NCBI GenBank assembly: GCA_025464025.1
Contig: JAODBP010000299.1
Coordinates: 1-10,938 of the forward strand
Direction of reading: 5' to 3'
Length of the DNA: 10,938 nt
Source of the DNA: Actinomycetes bacterium
GTDB taxonomy: Bacteria; Actinomycetota; Acidimicrobiia; Acidimicrobiales; CADCSY01
Numbering within the stretch: position 1 is the stretch's first letter; each line of letters starts with the position of its first letter. Below the pieces are notes generated by a model, which saw nothing but the letters and a program-made list of their open reading frames with translations, was not told the origin of the DNA and searched no databases. Shown here one piece after another: positions 1-6,430 of the stretch. The position numbers and the translations under genes were made by a program.

Positions 1-1560
1 GGCCGCGCGATCGACGACGGTCCAGTCGTCGGGCCGCCGGGTGTCCTTGAGGCGGGAGAGCTCGCCGACGACGTCGTCGGGCTGGCGCCGCGCGGCCGCG
101 GCCGGGGCCAACGGGGCGCCGAGCACCAAGGCGGCCGTGACGGCGAGGGCGACCGCCGCCAGGCGCACGGACGCGCCGAGCCCGCCGAGCAGGGCGTCGA
201 CGGCGAGGGCGGCACCGAGGGCGAGGAGCGGAGCGGCCACGGCGCCGGCCACGGCCGGCAGCAGGAGGGTCGGCAGGCCGAACCGCGCCGGCAGGGACAA
301 GATGACCAGCACGAGCGCCATGACGGCGGCGGCCCGGGCCCCGGGCGTGCGGCACAGCGCCCGGCGGGGCAGCACCAGCACGAGGGCGGTGAGGAACACG
401 GCGGCGATGACGGCGACGGGGCCGATGCCGGGCGGGTCGGGTGGCAGGGTGCCCGTCCGGAGCGTGGCGCCGAGGCGCGAGGCGAGGTCGCCGGCACCCC
501 GGTAGAGCGGGTGGCCGAGCACGACGCCGAGCGGGATGGTTGCCACGGCGAGGGCGGCGGCCACCACCATGCCGAGCGCGACGCGGGGTCCGGCCAGCGG
601 CCCGGGGTCGGTCAGGCGGTGGACCAGCCAGGCCAGGAGGGCGGCCACGAGCACGGCCGTGCCGACGAACGGGGCGACGAGGGTGACGGCGCCCACGGCC
701 AACCACACCGGCGCCGGTCGGGCCGACGGCACGACGAGCCGCTCGCCGAGCAGGGCGGCGACGACCACGGCCAGAGCGGCCGCCGCGCTCACGGCCAGGG
801 CGTCCGACGGCTTCGACGCGGCGAGCGGCCAGGTCGGCCCCACGGCGAGCACGCCGGCGCCGGCGGCCAGCAGCCCGGCCGACGGGCGGCCACCAAGGCG
901 CCGTCCGGCCCACAGCAGGGCCAGGACGGTGAGCACGGCCATGAGCGGGGTGGCGATCCGGACCAGCAGCACCGGATCGACGTTGGCCACCCGGCTCACC
1001 GTCGTGAGGACGGCGGGGACGCCGAGCGGCCGGACCCCGATCGGCCACAGGTGGCGGACCGCGAGGCCGTTCAGATCGGCGATGTGCTGGGCCGCGGCGG
1101 CGGCGTCGTCGGCCGGGTGGGCGAAGGCGTCGCGGAGCTGGACGACGGCGGCGAGCCCGACGAGGGCGACGGCGGCGGTGCCCTCGACCAGGGCCCGGCC
1201 CCGCCACCGCGGGAGCGGGATGCCGATCCGACGTCGCCCCGTCTCGGCCAGCTCCAGCACGGCCTCGACCGCCGATGTCCAGGCCGACCGGAGCGTGGCC
1301 CGCAGGTGGCCGCGCCGCTGCAGGCCGGCGATGGCCACGACCACGCCGGCGAGCGAGAAGAGGTCGAGCAGCCGGGCCGCGGCGAGCACGGGGACGACGA
1401 CGCTCCAGAGGACGACGGCGGCGACGAGGTGCTCCGGCGCCCGGCTGGCCAGCCGGCGGCGCCTGCCGAACAGGGCCCAGGGCACCAGGACGAGCACGAC
1501 GAAGCCCGCTCCCACCACCCGCACCGTCGCCAGCGCGGCCGACGCCCCGTAGCCGCCCAT
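1..1560 (-). CDS. Polytopic membrane protein, GT-C-like, partial (C-terminus beyond left edge)
   Basis: My reading of the minus strand gives an uninterrupted frame of 520 codons from the ATG at 1560 to the first base of the window, so the C-terminus is missing. The protein is dominated by Ala/Val/Leu-rich hydrophobic stretches (first at about residues 12-30 and 44-62, then many more), with Arg-rich short loops, so it is an integral membrane protein. After a hydrophobic segment near residue 130 comes a loop with a HPADD acidic motif, then a WPIGVRPLG loop and further membrane helices. An acidic pair in the first large extracytoplasmic loop followed by this layout is typical of GT-C-fold glycosyltransferases (GT39/STT3-like), but I recognise no specific family. 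The start codon shares one base with the stop of the PelG-like gene (TGATG) and no Shine-Dalgarno is visible, so it is probably translated by re-initiation. A role in the same exopolysaccharide pathway is inferred from position. A plain membrane protein of unknown function is the alternative. Confidence 0.8.
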   Translation of the reverse strand, partial: MGGYGASAALATVRVVGAGFVVLVLVPWALFGRRRRLASRAPEHLVAAVVLWSVVVPVLAAARLLDLFSLAGVVVAIAGLQRRGHLRATLRSAWTSAVEAVLELAETGRRRIGIPLPRWRGRALVEGTAAVALVGLAAVVQLRDAFAHPADDAAAAAQHIADLNGLAVRHLWPIGVRPLGVPAVLTTVSRVANVDPVLLVRIATPLMAVLTVLALLWAGRRLGGRPSAGLLAAGAGVLAVGPTWPLAASKPSDALAVSAAAALAVVVAALLGERLVVPSARPAPVWLAVGAVTLVAPFVGTAVLVAALLAWLVHRLTDPGPLAGPRVALGMVVAAALAVATIPLGVVLGHPLYRGAGDLASRLGATLRTGTLPPDPPGIGPVAVIAAVFLTALVLVLPRRALCRTPGARAAAVMALVLVILSLPARFGLPTLLLPAVAGAVAAPLLALGAALAVDALLGGLGASVRLAAVALAVTAALVLGAPLAPAAAARRQPDDVVGELSRLKDTRRPDDWTVVDRAA

Positions 1561-3140
1561 CAGGCCGACACGTAGTACCAGTCGAGGTCGCGCATGAAGC
1601 GCCGGGCGTGCCGGGCGGTGAGCACGGCGAAGGTGGCCATGCCGACCAGCAGCCCGATGCCGGCCCACCAGTCCTCCACCACCCGGGAGAGGACGTAGCC
1701 CACGAGGACCCCAGTGGCCAGGCCGGCGACGAGGGGGCGGAGGGCGAGCCACGGCCGCGACAGGGTGAAGAAGAACGACGCGTTCAGCAGGGCCCAGGCC
1801 AGGCAGCCGTACGCCAGGGCCCCGAAGGCGAAGACCTGGAACGTCACCGGCGAGGCGAAGAAGTCGCGGGCCTGCTCCACCTCGTGGTAGCGGTGGACGC
1901 TGAGCACGAGGCGGAACGTGCCCACGATGCTCCCGGCGACGATCACGGCCAGCAGCGCCTGCTGGCGACGGTAGAAGCGGACGTAGATCGCGTTGTGCTC
2001 GCCCCGGCACAGGCCGCTGGTCCGCTGCTGGGTGGCGATGAGCCGGCCCGAGAACGAGTGGCTGGCGTACTCGAGCACGGCGATGGCGAGGACCAGCGAC
2101 ACGAGCGCCCAGTCGAGACCGAGCTCGTAGGGCGTGCGGAACCAGACCAGCAGCGGCAACCGGAAGTCGCCGGTCGTCCACGCCACGATCCGGTCGACGA
2201 ACAGGATCGTGAAGTACAGCGCGCCGTAGGCGAAGTAGGGGCCGACGGAGTACAGCAGGATCGAGAGGCGGGGCAGCTCGGCCAGCCGGGCGTCGCCCAC
2301 CGTCCGCCGGGCCCGGCGCCGCAGGACGCCGAAGCCCCACACCGCGCCGAGGACGATCGAGACCGACAGCCCGATCCAGTGGGCCAGGTAGATGTTGAGC
2401 GAGGTCGTGGTGCGGACCACCCAGATGGCGACGATGCCGAGGATCACCGACAGGGCGACGCCGGCCCGGTGCTGGACCGTGTACAGGATCGCCAGCAGCA
2501 GCCAGAGCAGCGACAGAAGGGCGTAGTAGACGAGGGCGATCGCCATCACCCACTGCGGGAACCACGCCGTCGCCAGGTTCACGGACCAGGACGCGAACCC
2601 GACGACCGCCGCGACGACGGCCCCCCAGAGCACGAGCTTGCGCACGGCCCGTTCGGCGAGCAGGTGGCTGCCGGACGCCGCGTAGGAGAGGCCGAGGCGG
2701 CCGATGGCCTGCACGAACCCGCCGGTCACGATGAACGACGCGATCGTCCCCACCGACACCGCGCTGGCCTGGCTCTCGTCGAACTTCAGGTACGACCAGA
2801 GGGCGTAGCCGAGCACGAGCATGGCCACGATCTGGATGGCCATGGGCAGGGCCACGAACGTGCCCCGCAGGTAGAGCGTGAGGAAGCGGCCGACGCGCCG
2901 GTGCCTCCGCACCGCCGGGTCGGCCTCGGCCTCGGCGTCGGGCACCGGGAGGGCCGTGGCCAAGGGGTGGACGATGTCGGCCAGGGCGAACATGTCGGCG
3001 CAGCCGTAGCGCTCGACGGCGTCGACGTCGCGCAGGCCGCGGCTCTCGAGCAGGGCGGTGGTGGCCCACCGGTCGACCGGCCGCCCGTACTCGGCGACCA
3101 GCCACTCGGCCAGCTCGGCCGGCTGGGTGGGCTCGCTCAC
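1560..3140 (-). CDS. pelG: PelG-like polysaccharide export membrane protein
   Basis: The 526-aa product starts at a GTG whose first four bases (GTGA) overlap the stop of the upstream glycosyltransferase. Residues 1-90 are hydrophilic. About twelve hydrophobic segments follow, roughly at 95-117, 127-146, 168-190, 198-220, 228-245, 253-272, 291-320, 343-358, 396-414, 432-456, 468-487 and 491-508. Family-like signatures include a GPYFAYGALYF segment followed by FVDRIVAW (residues 300-321) and an aromatic C-terminus (LDWYYVSA), both reminiscent of PelG. PelG is the Wzx/MOP-flippase-like inner-membrane partner of the GT4 enzyme PelF in Pel polysaccharide synthesis, and the adjacency to PelF-like genes supports the call. 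The protein is longer than Pseudomonas PelG (around 450-460 aa as I recall), and the excess lies in the N-terminal cytoplasmic extension. PelA, B, C, D and E partners are not visible, so the exported polymer need not be Pel itself. Confidence 0.8.
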   Translation of the reverse strand: MSEPTQPAELAEWLVAEYGRPVDRWATTALLESRGLRDVDAVERYGCADMFALADIVHPLATALPVPDAEAEADPAVRRHRRVGRFLTLYLRGTFVALPMAIQIVAMLVLGYALWSYLKFDESQASAVSVGTIASFIVTGGFVQAIGRLGLSYAASGSHLLAERAVRKLVLWGAVVAAVVGFASWSVNLATAWFPQWVMAIALVYYALLSLLWLLLAILYTVQHRAGVALSVILGIVAIWVVRTTTSLNIYLAHWIGLSVSIVLGAVWGFGVLRRRARRTVGDARLAELPRLSILLYSVGPYFAYGALYFTILFVDRIVAWTTGDFRLPLLVWFRTPYELGLDWALVSLVLAIAVLEYASHSFSGRLIATQQRTSGLCRGEHNAIYVRFYRRQQALLAVIVAGSIVGTFRLVLSVHRYHEVEQARDFFASPVTFQVFAFGALAYGCLAWALLNASFFFTLSRPWLALRPLVAGLATGVLVGYVLSRVVEDWWAGIGLLVGMATFAVLTARHARRFMRDLDWYYVSA

Positions 3141-3161
3141 GTCGTCAGCCGTTCGTAGATG
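3131..3161 (-). repeat. Junction repeat copy A (end of pelF-like, start of pelG-like)
   Basis: This segment contains a 16-nt string (3146-3161) identical to 4603-4618 and a 9-nt string (3131-3139) identical to 4591-4599. It covers the last codons of the full-length PelF-like gene (IYERL) and the first codons of the PelG-like gene (VSE). Confidence 0.6.
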
Positions 3162-4600
3162 CGGCGGTAGGCGTCGACCGACAGGTCGGTGCGGAACCGC
3201 CGGAGCACCTCCTCCCGGCAGCGCAGCCCGAGGGCCTGGCGCAGCTCGTGGTCGGTGAGGAGCTGCGCCATGCCGGCGCCGAGGGCCTCGGGGTCGCGCG
3301 GGGGCACCACCACGCCGCACCCCTCCAGCGCCTCCCGCGTGCCGCCCACGTCGGTGGCCACCACCGGCCGGCCGCACGCCATCGACTCGATGACCGTGTA
3401 CGGGAAGCCCTCGGAGATGCTGGACAGGACGCTGATGTCGCCCTCGGTGTAGATCTCGGCCGGCTTGGGGTGGAAGCCGGCCAGCTCGAACGTGCCCTGC
3501 AGGCCGAGCTCGTCGACGAGGTCGAGGCACCGGTTCGTGTAGGGCAGGTCGACGTCGTTGGCGCCGTACACGAGCACGTGGAGGTCGGGCACCGACTCGC
3601 GGGCGACCGCCGCGCCCCGGATCATGTTCTCGATGTCCTTGAGGGGGAACACCCGGGCCGCGGCCACGACCGTCGGCCGGCCCTGGCGCTCGAGCGGCTT
3701 GGGTCGGGGCTGGAACAGCGTCGGGTCGACGCCGTTGTGCACGGTCTCGATGCGGTCGGCGTGGGCGCCGTAGGGCTCCTCCCACCGCCGGTTGAAGTCG
3801 GCCACCGGCGCCACCACGTCGGCGTGGTGGTACACGGCGCGGGAGACGAGGGCGGACAGCTCGAGCAGGAACCGCTTGGCGAAGAACGTGAAGTCGGCGG
3901 CCGACACGGCGATGTAGCGCTCCCGCACGAACACGCCGTGGTCGGTGACGATGAACGGCGTCCCTCGCTCGCGCTTGGCCACCACCCCGGCCAGCCCGGG
4001 GAACCCGGCGAGGGTGGCGTGCACGAGGCTGGTCTCCGGGATCGGCGCGTCGAGCGGCGTGAGGAAGTGCTTCAGCCACCGGAAGCAGGTGGTCAGGTCC
4101 CACACCGTCGGCTCGACGTCGTCGCGTCCCGTGGTGGCCACCGTGCAGAACGCCTGCCACGACGAGCGCGACCGCCACGTCTCGACCCAGTCGTGGTCCC
4201 GGAACCACCGCCACAGCTCGTGGAGGACGCGGCCTCCCCGCTCCGGGTCCGGCCCGGCGCCCAGGAGCTCGACCAGCTCGACCAGCAGCGGCACGAAGCC
4301 GGCCTCGATCAGCGCCTCGGTCGTGTGCCGGCGCCGGCGGTAGGCAACGGCGAACGACTCGTCGGCCCGCACGTGCTCGGCCGGCTCGATGGTGCCCCAG
4401 AGCGGGACCTTGTGCACCCCCAGGACGTTCGCCGGCAGCTCGTACTTGAGCGCCACCTCGGGGTTGCCGGTGATGGCCTGGATCCGGAAGTCGACCTCGT
4501 CGAGGCTGGTGCAGAGGATGTCGCACCACGTGCTCACGCCCCCGCCGTTGAACGGGTAGGTGCCCTCGGTGCACAACAGCACGGACGTGCGCTCGCTCAT
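3137..4600 (-). CDS. pelF: PelF-like GT4 family glycosyltransferase (full length)
   Basis: This 487-aa cytosolic glycosyltransferase should transfer sugars from a nucleotide-sugar donor for exopolysaccharide synthesis. The N-terminal Rossmann half carries the PelF-type opening EGTYPFNGGGVSTW (residues 12-25) and a TDHGVFVRER motif (219-228). The C-terminal half has VHNGVD (287-292), FPLKDIENMI, and SISEGFPYTVIESMACG (394-410), which contains the GT4 EX7E pair E397/E405, followed by a VVATDVGG loop. Its length matches PelF, including the roughly 100-residue insert (about 70-190) that many GT4 enzymes lack. The ATG at 4600 lies in an ATGA overlap with the preceding gene. Its own stop overlaps the PelG-like start (GTGA), the expected pelF-pelG order. 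No SD is visible, so translation is probably coupled. The sugar specificity cannot be read from the sequence. Confidence 0.88.
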   Translation of the reverse strand: MSERTSVLLCTEGTYPFNGGGVSTWCDILCTSLDEVDFRIQAITGNPEVALKYELPANVLGVHKVPLWGTIEPAEHVRADESFAVAYRRRRHTTEALIEAGFVPLLVELVELLGAGPDPERGGRVLHELWRWFRDHDWVETWRSRSSWQAFCTVATTGRDDVEPTVWDLTTCFRWLKHFLTPLDAPIPETSLVHATLAGFPGLAGVVAKRERGTPFIVTDHGVFVRERYIAVSAADFTFFAKRFLLELSALVSRAVYHHADVVAPVADFNRRWEEPYGAHADRIETVHNGVDPTLFQPRPKPLERQGRPTVVAAARVFPLKDIENMIRGAAVARESVPDLHVLVYGANDVDLPYTNRCLDLVDELGLQGTFELAGFHPKPAEIYTEGDISVLSSISEGFPYTVIESMACGRPVVATDVGGTREALEGCGVVVPPRDPEALGAGMAQLLTDHELRQALGLRCREEVLRRFRTDLSVDAYRRIYERLTT

Positions 4601-4618
4601 GACAGCCGTTCGTAGATG
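4591..4618 (-). repeat. Junction repeat copy B (end of short PelF-like, start of full-length PelF-like)
   Basis: This is the partner of the segment at 3131-3161, differing by a three-base indel and a few substitutions. It covers the end of the short PelF-like gene (IYERLS) and the start of the next gene (MSE). The match across both the end of one gene and the start of a non-homologous next gene suggests a tandem gene duplication. Confidence 0.6.
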
Positions 4619-5697
4619 GCGCGGTACGCGGCGATGACGTCGTCGCGCCGGTGGTGCTCGTCGACGTGGGCCTGGCCGGCCGCCGACGCCGCTCGCCATG
4701 CCGCCTCGTCGGTGCAGAAGCGGAGCACGGCGTCGGCCACGCCGGCCGAGTCGCCCGGCCGCACCAGCGCGCCCCGCCCCTCCACCAGCTCGGGGACCCC
4801 GCCGACGGCGGTGGCGACCACTGGCGTGCCGGCCGCCATCGCCTCGAGCACGACGAGCGGCTGGGCCTCGCTGATGCTCGGCAGCACGAGCACGTCGAGG
4901 GCGGCGACCAGCGCCGGGCCGTCGACCTCGCCGAGGAACTCGACCACGCCGGCCCCCGTCCGCTGCACCTCGGCTGCGTAGGCGGCGTCGTGGTGCAGCG
5001 GGCCGGCCACCACCAGGCGGGCGTGCGGCAGCCACAGCTTCACCCGGGCGGCGGCCCGCACGAACGTGGCCACGTCCTTGATCGGCACCACCCGGCCGAC
5101 GAACCCGATCGTCGGCGGCCGGCCCGGGCCCGGGCGGACCGGTCCGGTGGCCGGTGCGGCGTTGGCCACCACGACGGGGTCGGAGGCGCCGAGCCGCACC
5201 TGCTCGTTCGCGTTGTGGGTGCACACCGTCGTCACCACGTCGGCCGCGGCATAGGCCCGACCGGCCGCCTCCCGGAGCGCGGTCACCCAGGGGCGGCGCT
5301 CGGCCGGCGGCACCCGGCCGCAGGTGATCTCGCCCACGCCGAGCATGGCCTCCCGCCAGGCCAGGCCGTGCTCGGTGACGAGCAGCCGGGCCCCGTTCCG
5401 TCGGGCCGCGGCGGCGGCCACGTCGGAGGCCGGGCCGGTCGAGAGGGCGTGGTAGACGGCGGCGACGGGCAGGCGCGCCGCCGTCTCGGTGGGATCGCGC
5501 CGGACGGCGGCCACCATCAGCCCGGTGCACGCCGCCGGGTCGTAGACGGGGGCGGGCAGCGGCACGTCGCCGTCGCGCAGGTGCACGACGGCGACGTCCA
5601 GGTCGGCCACGCCGGCCAGCAGGTCGTCGACCCACGCCGCCACCCCGCCCGTCAGGTACGGCCACGTGCCCTCGAGCACGAGGCAGACGTCGGGCAT
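4597..5697 (-). CDS. Second, shorter PelF-like GT4 glycosyltransferase
   Basis: The 366-aa product shares the PelF-type opening LEGTWPYLTGGVAAW (residues 8-22), a TEHGLAWREAML motif (108-119), a FVGRVVPIKD hinge motif (199-208), and SISEAQPLVVLEAMAAG (274-290) with the EX7E pair E277/E285. It is about 120 residues shorter than its downstream neighbour, mostly because the N-terminal half lacks the insert seen there. It also ends in nearly the same residues (AYRAIYERLS against AYRRIYERLTT). I infer a paralogue of the neighbour that acts on the same glycan, perhaps adding a different sugar or priming the chain. The ATG at 5697 was chosen because it shares a base with the upstream TGA (TGATG) and begins exactly where GT4 homology begins. 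The open frame extends much further upstream, but there it runs through the HATPase gene in another frame. A general GT4 enzyme is the fallback call. Confidence 0.85.
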   Translation of the reverse strand: MPDVCLVLEGTWPYLTGGVAAWVDDLLAGVADLDVAVVHLRDGDVPLPAPVYDPAACTGLMVAAVRRDPTETAARLPVAAVYHALSTGPASDVAAAAARRNGARLLVTEHGLAWREAMLGVGEITCGRVPPAERRPWVTALREAAGRAYAAADVVTTVCTHNANEQVRLGASDPVVVANAAPATGPVRPGPGRPPTIGFVGRVVPIKDVATFVRAAARVKLWLPHARLVVAGPLHHDAAYAAEVQRTGAGVVEFLGEVDGPALVAALDVLVLPSISEAQPLVVLEAMAAGTPVVATAVGGVPELVEGRGALVRPGDSAGVADAVLRFCTDEAAWRAASAAGQAHVDEHHRRDDVIAAYRAIYERLS

Positions 5698-6104
5698 CAG
5701 TCGCGGCGCTCCATGACGAGCAGGAGCTCGGTGCCGCCCCCCTCCCGTGGCCGCCGCTCCACCCGATCCATGATCTCGCCGATCAGGTCGATGCCGTAGC
5801 CCCCGCCACCATCCTCGTGGACGCCGGTGGCACCCTCGCCCGACCAGAACTCCCCCCGGTCGCAGATCAGGACCTGGAGCTCGGCCTCGTCGACGGTCAG
5901 TCGCAGCTCGACGGGCATGATGGCGTTGTCGGCGTAGGCGTGGCGGATCACGTTCGACACCGCCTCGGTGAGGGCGAGCTCGAGCTCGCCGAGCTGTCGG
6001 GCGCCCAGGCCGGCCGCCGTCGCCAGGTCGACCGCCCACGACCGCACCTCACCCAGGGCGTCGAGATCGCCGGGGATCGTGCGGGAGGCGTCGACCGCGC
6101 CCAT
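5697..6104 (-). CDS. RsbW/SpoIIAB-type HATPase (anti-sigma factor / serine kinase)
   Basis: The 135-aa product is a single GHKL ATPase domain of the anti-sigma-factor/serine-kinase type. The N-box reads ELALTEAVSNVIRHAY (residues 42-57), with E47 and N51 as the catalytic/Mg-binding pair and H55. The G1 box is CDRGEFW (81-87). A glycine-rich lid GGGGYGIDLIGEIMD (99-113) provides the second nucleotide-binding loop. Proteins of this family bind a sigma factor or another partner, and phosphorylate the partner STAS protein on serine. That substrate is encoded immediately upstream, with the two genes sharing one base (TGATG). A partial SD (AAGGG) precedes the start. In Bacillus-type operons a sigma factor gene would follow; here a glycosyltransferase does, so the client is unknown. 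It could be a distant sigma factor or a component of the polysaccharide machinery. Confidence 0.92.
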   Translation of the reverse strand: MGAVDASRTIPGDLDALGEVRSWAVDLATAAGLGARQLGELELALTEAVSNVIRHAYADNAIMPVELRLTVDEAELQVLICDRGEFWSGEGATGVHEDGGGGYGIDLIGEIMDRVERRPREGGGTELLLVMERRD

Positions 6105-6430
6105 CAGCCCTTGACGGCGAGGACGGCCTCGTCGACCGAGTCGAACAGCCGGAGTATGCGGTCGGTGCGGGTCAGCTCCAGTGCCCGGCGCACCGCCTCG
6201 ACCGCACCAGCGACGGCGAACGCGTCGGGTGCCCGCCGGTGAGCGGTGACCAGGATGCCGATGCCCGAGCTGTCGATGAACCGCACACCGCCGAGGTCGA
6301 CGACGACCGGCGCACCGGCCTCGACGGCCGCGCCGACGGCGTCGCGCACGGCGAGGCTCTGGCTCACGTCGACGTCGCCGGCGAGTCGCAGCACCCGCAC
6401 GCCGTCGATGTCCTGCTGGTCGAGCTCCAT
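6104..6430 (-). CDS. STAS-domain anti-anti-sigma factor (RsbV/SpoIIAA-like)
   Basis: The 108-aa product is one complete STAS domain. It has an LRLAGDVDVSQ strand-turn near the N-terminus (residues 14-24), VVVDLGGVRFIDSSGIGIL (42-60), and an ELTRTDRILRLFDSVDEAV C-terminal helix-strand pair. The FIDSSG motif aligns with the phosphorylation loop of SpoIIAA, so the second serine (S55) is the expected phosphosite. In this family the unphosphorylated form binds the HATPase kinase and frees its client; phosphorylation by the kinase reverses this, and a PP2C phosphatase resets it. Both partner types are encoded in the same operon. Its ATG directly abuts the TAG of the preceding gene. It has the only strong Shine-Dalgarno among the overlapping genes, which fixes the start and may raise its level relative to its neighbours. 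Confidence 0.93.
   Translation of the reverse strand: MELDQQDIDGVRVLRLAGDVDVSQSLAVRDAVGAAVEAGAPVVVDLGGVRFIDSSGIGILVTAHRRAPDAFAVAGAVEAVRRALELTRTDRILRLFDSVDEAVLAVKG

Noticed and set aside
511..1575. Plus-strand frame of about 354 codons, rich in His/Gly/Asp/Arg
   Set aside because: It is a shadow of the minus-strand membrane protein, whose frame is continuous, hydrophobic and joined to the PelG-like gene by a TGATG overlap.
1275..3158. Long plus-strand open frame of about 627 codons
   Set aside because: It is antisense to the PelG-like and GT-C-like genes, is rich in Arg/Gly/Pro/His with no recognisable domain, and is the expected result of G/C third-position bias on the opposite strand.
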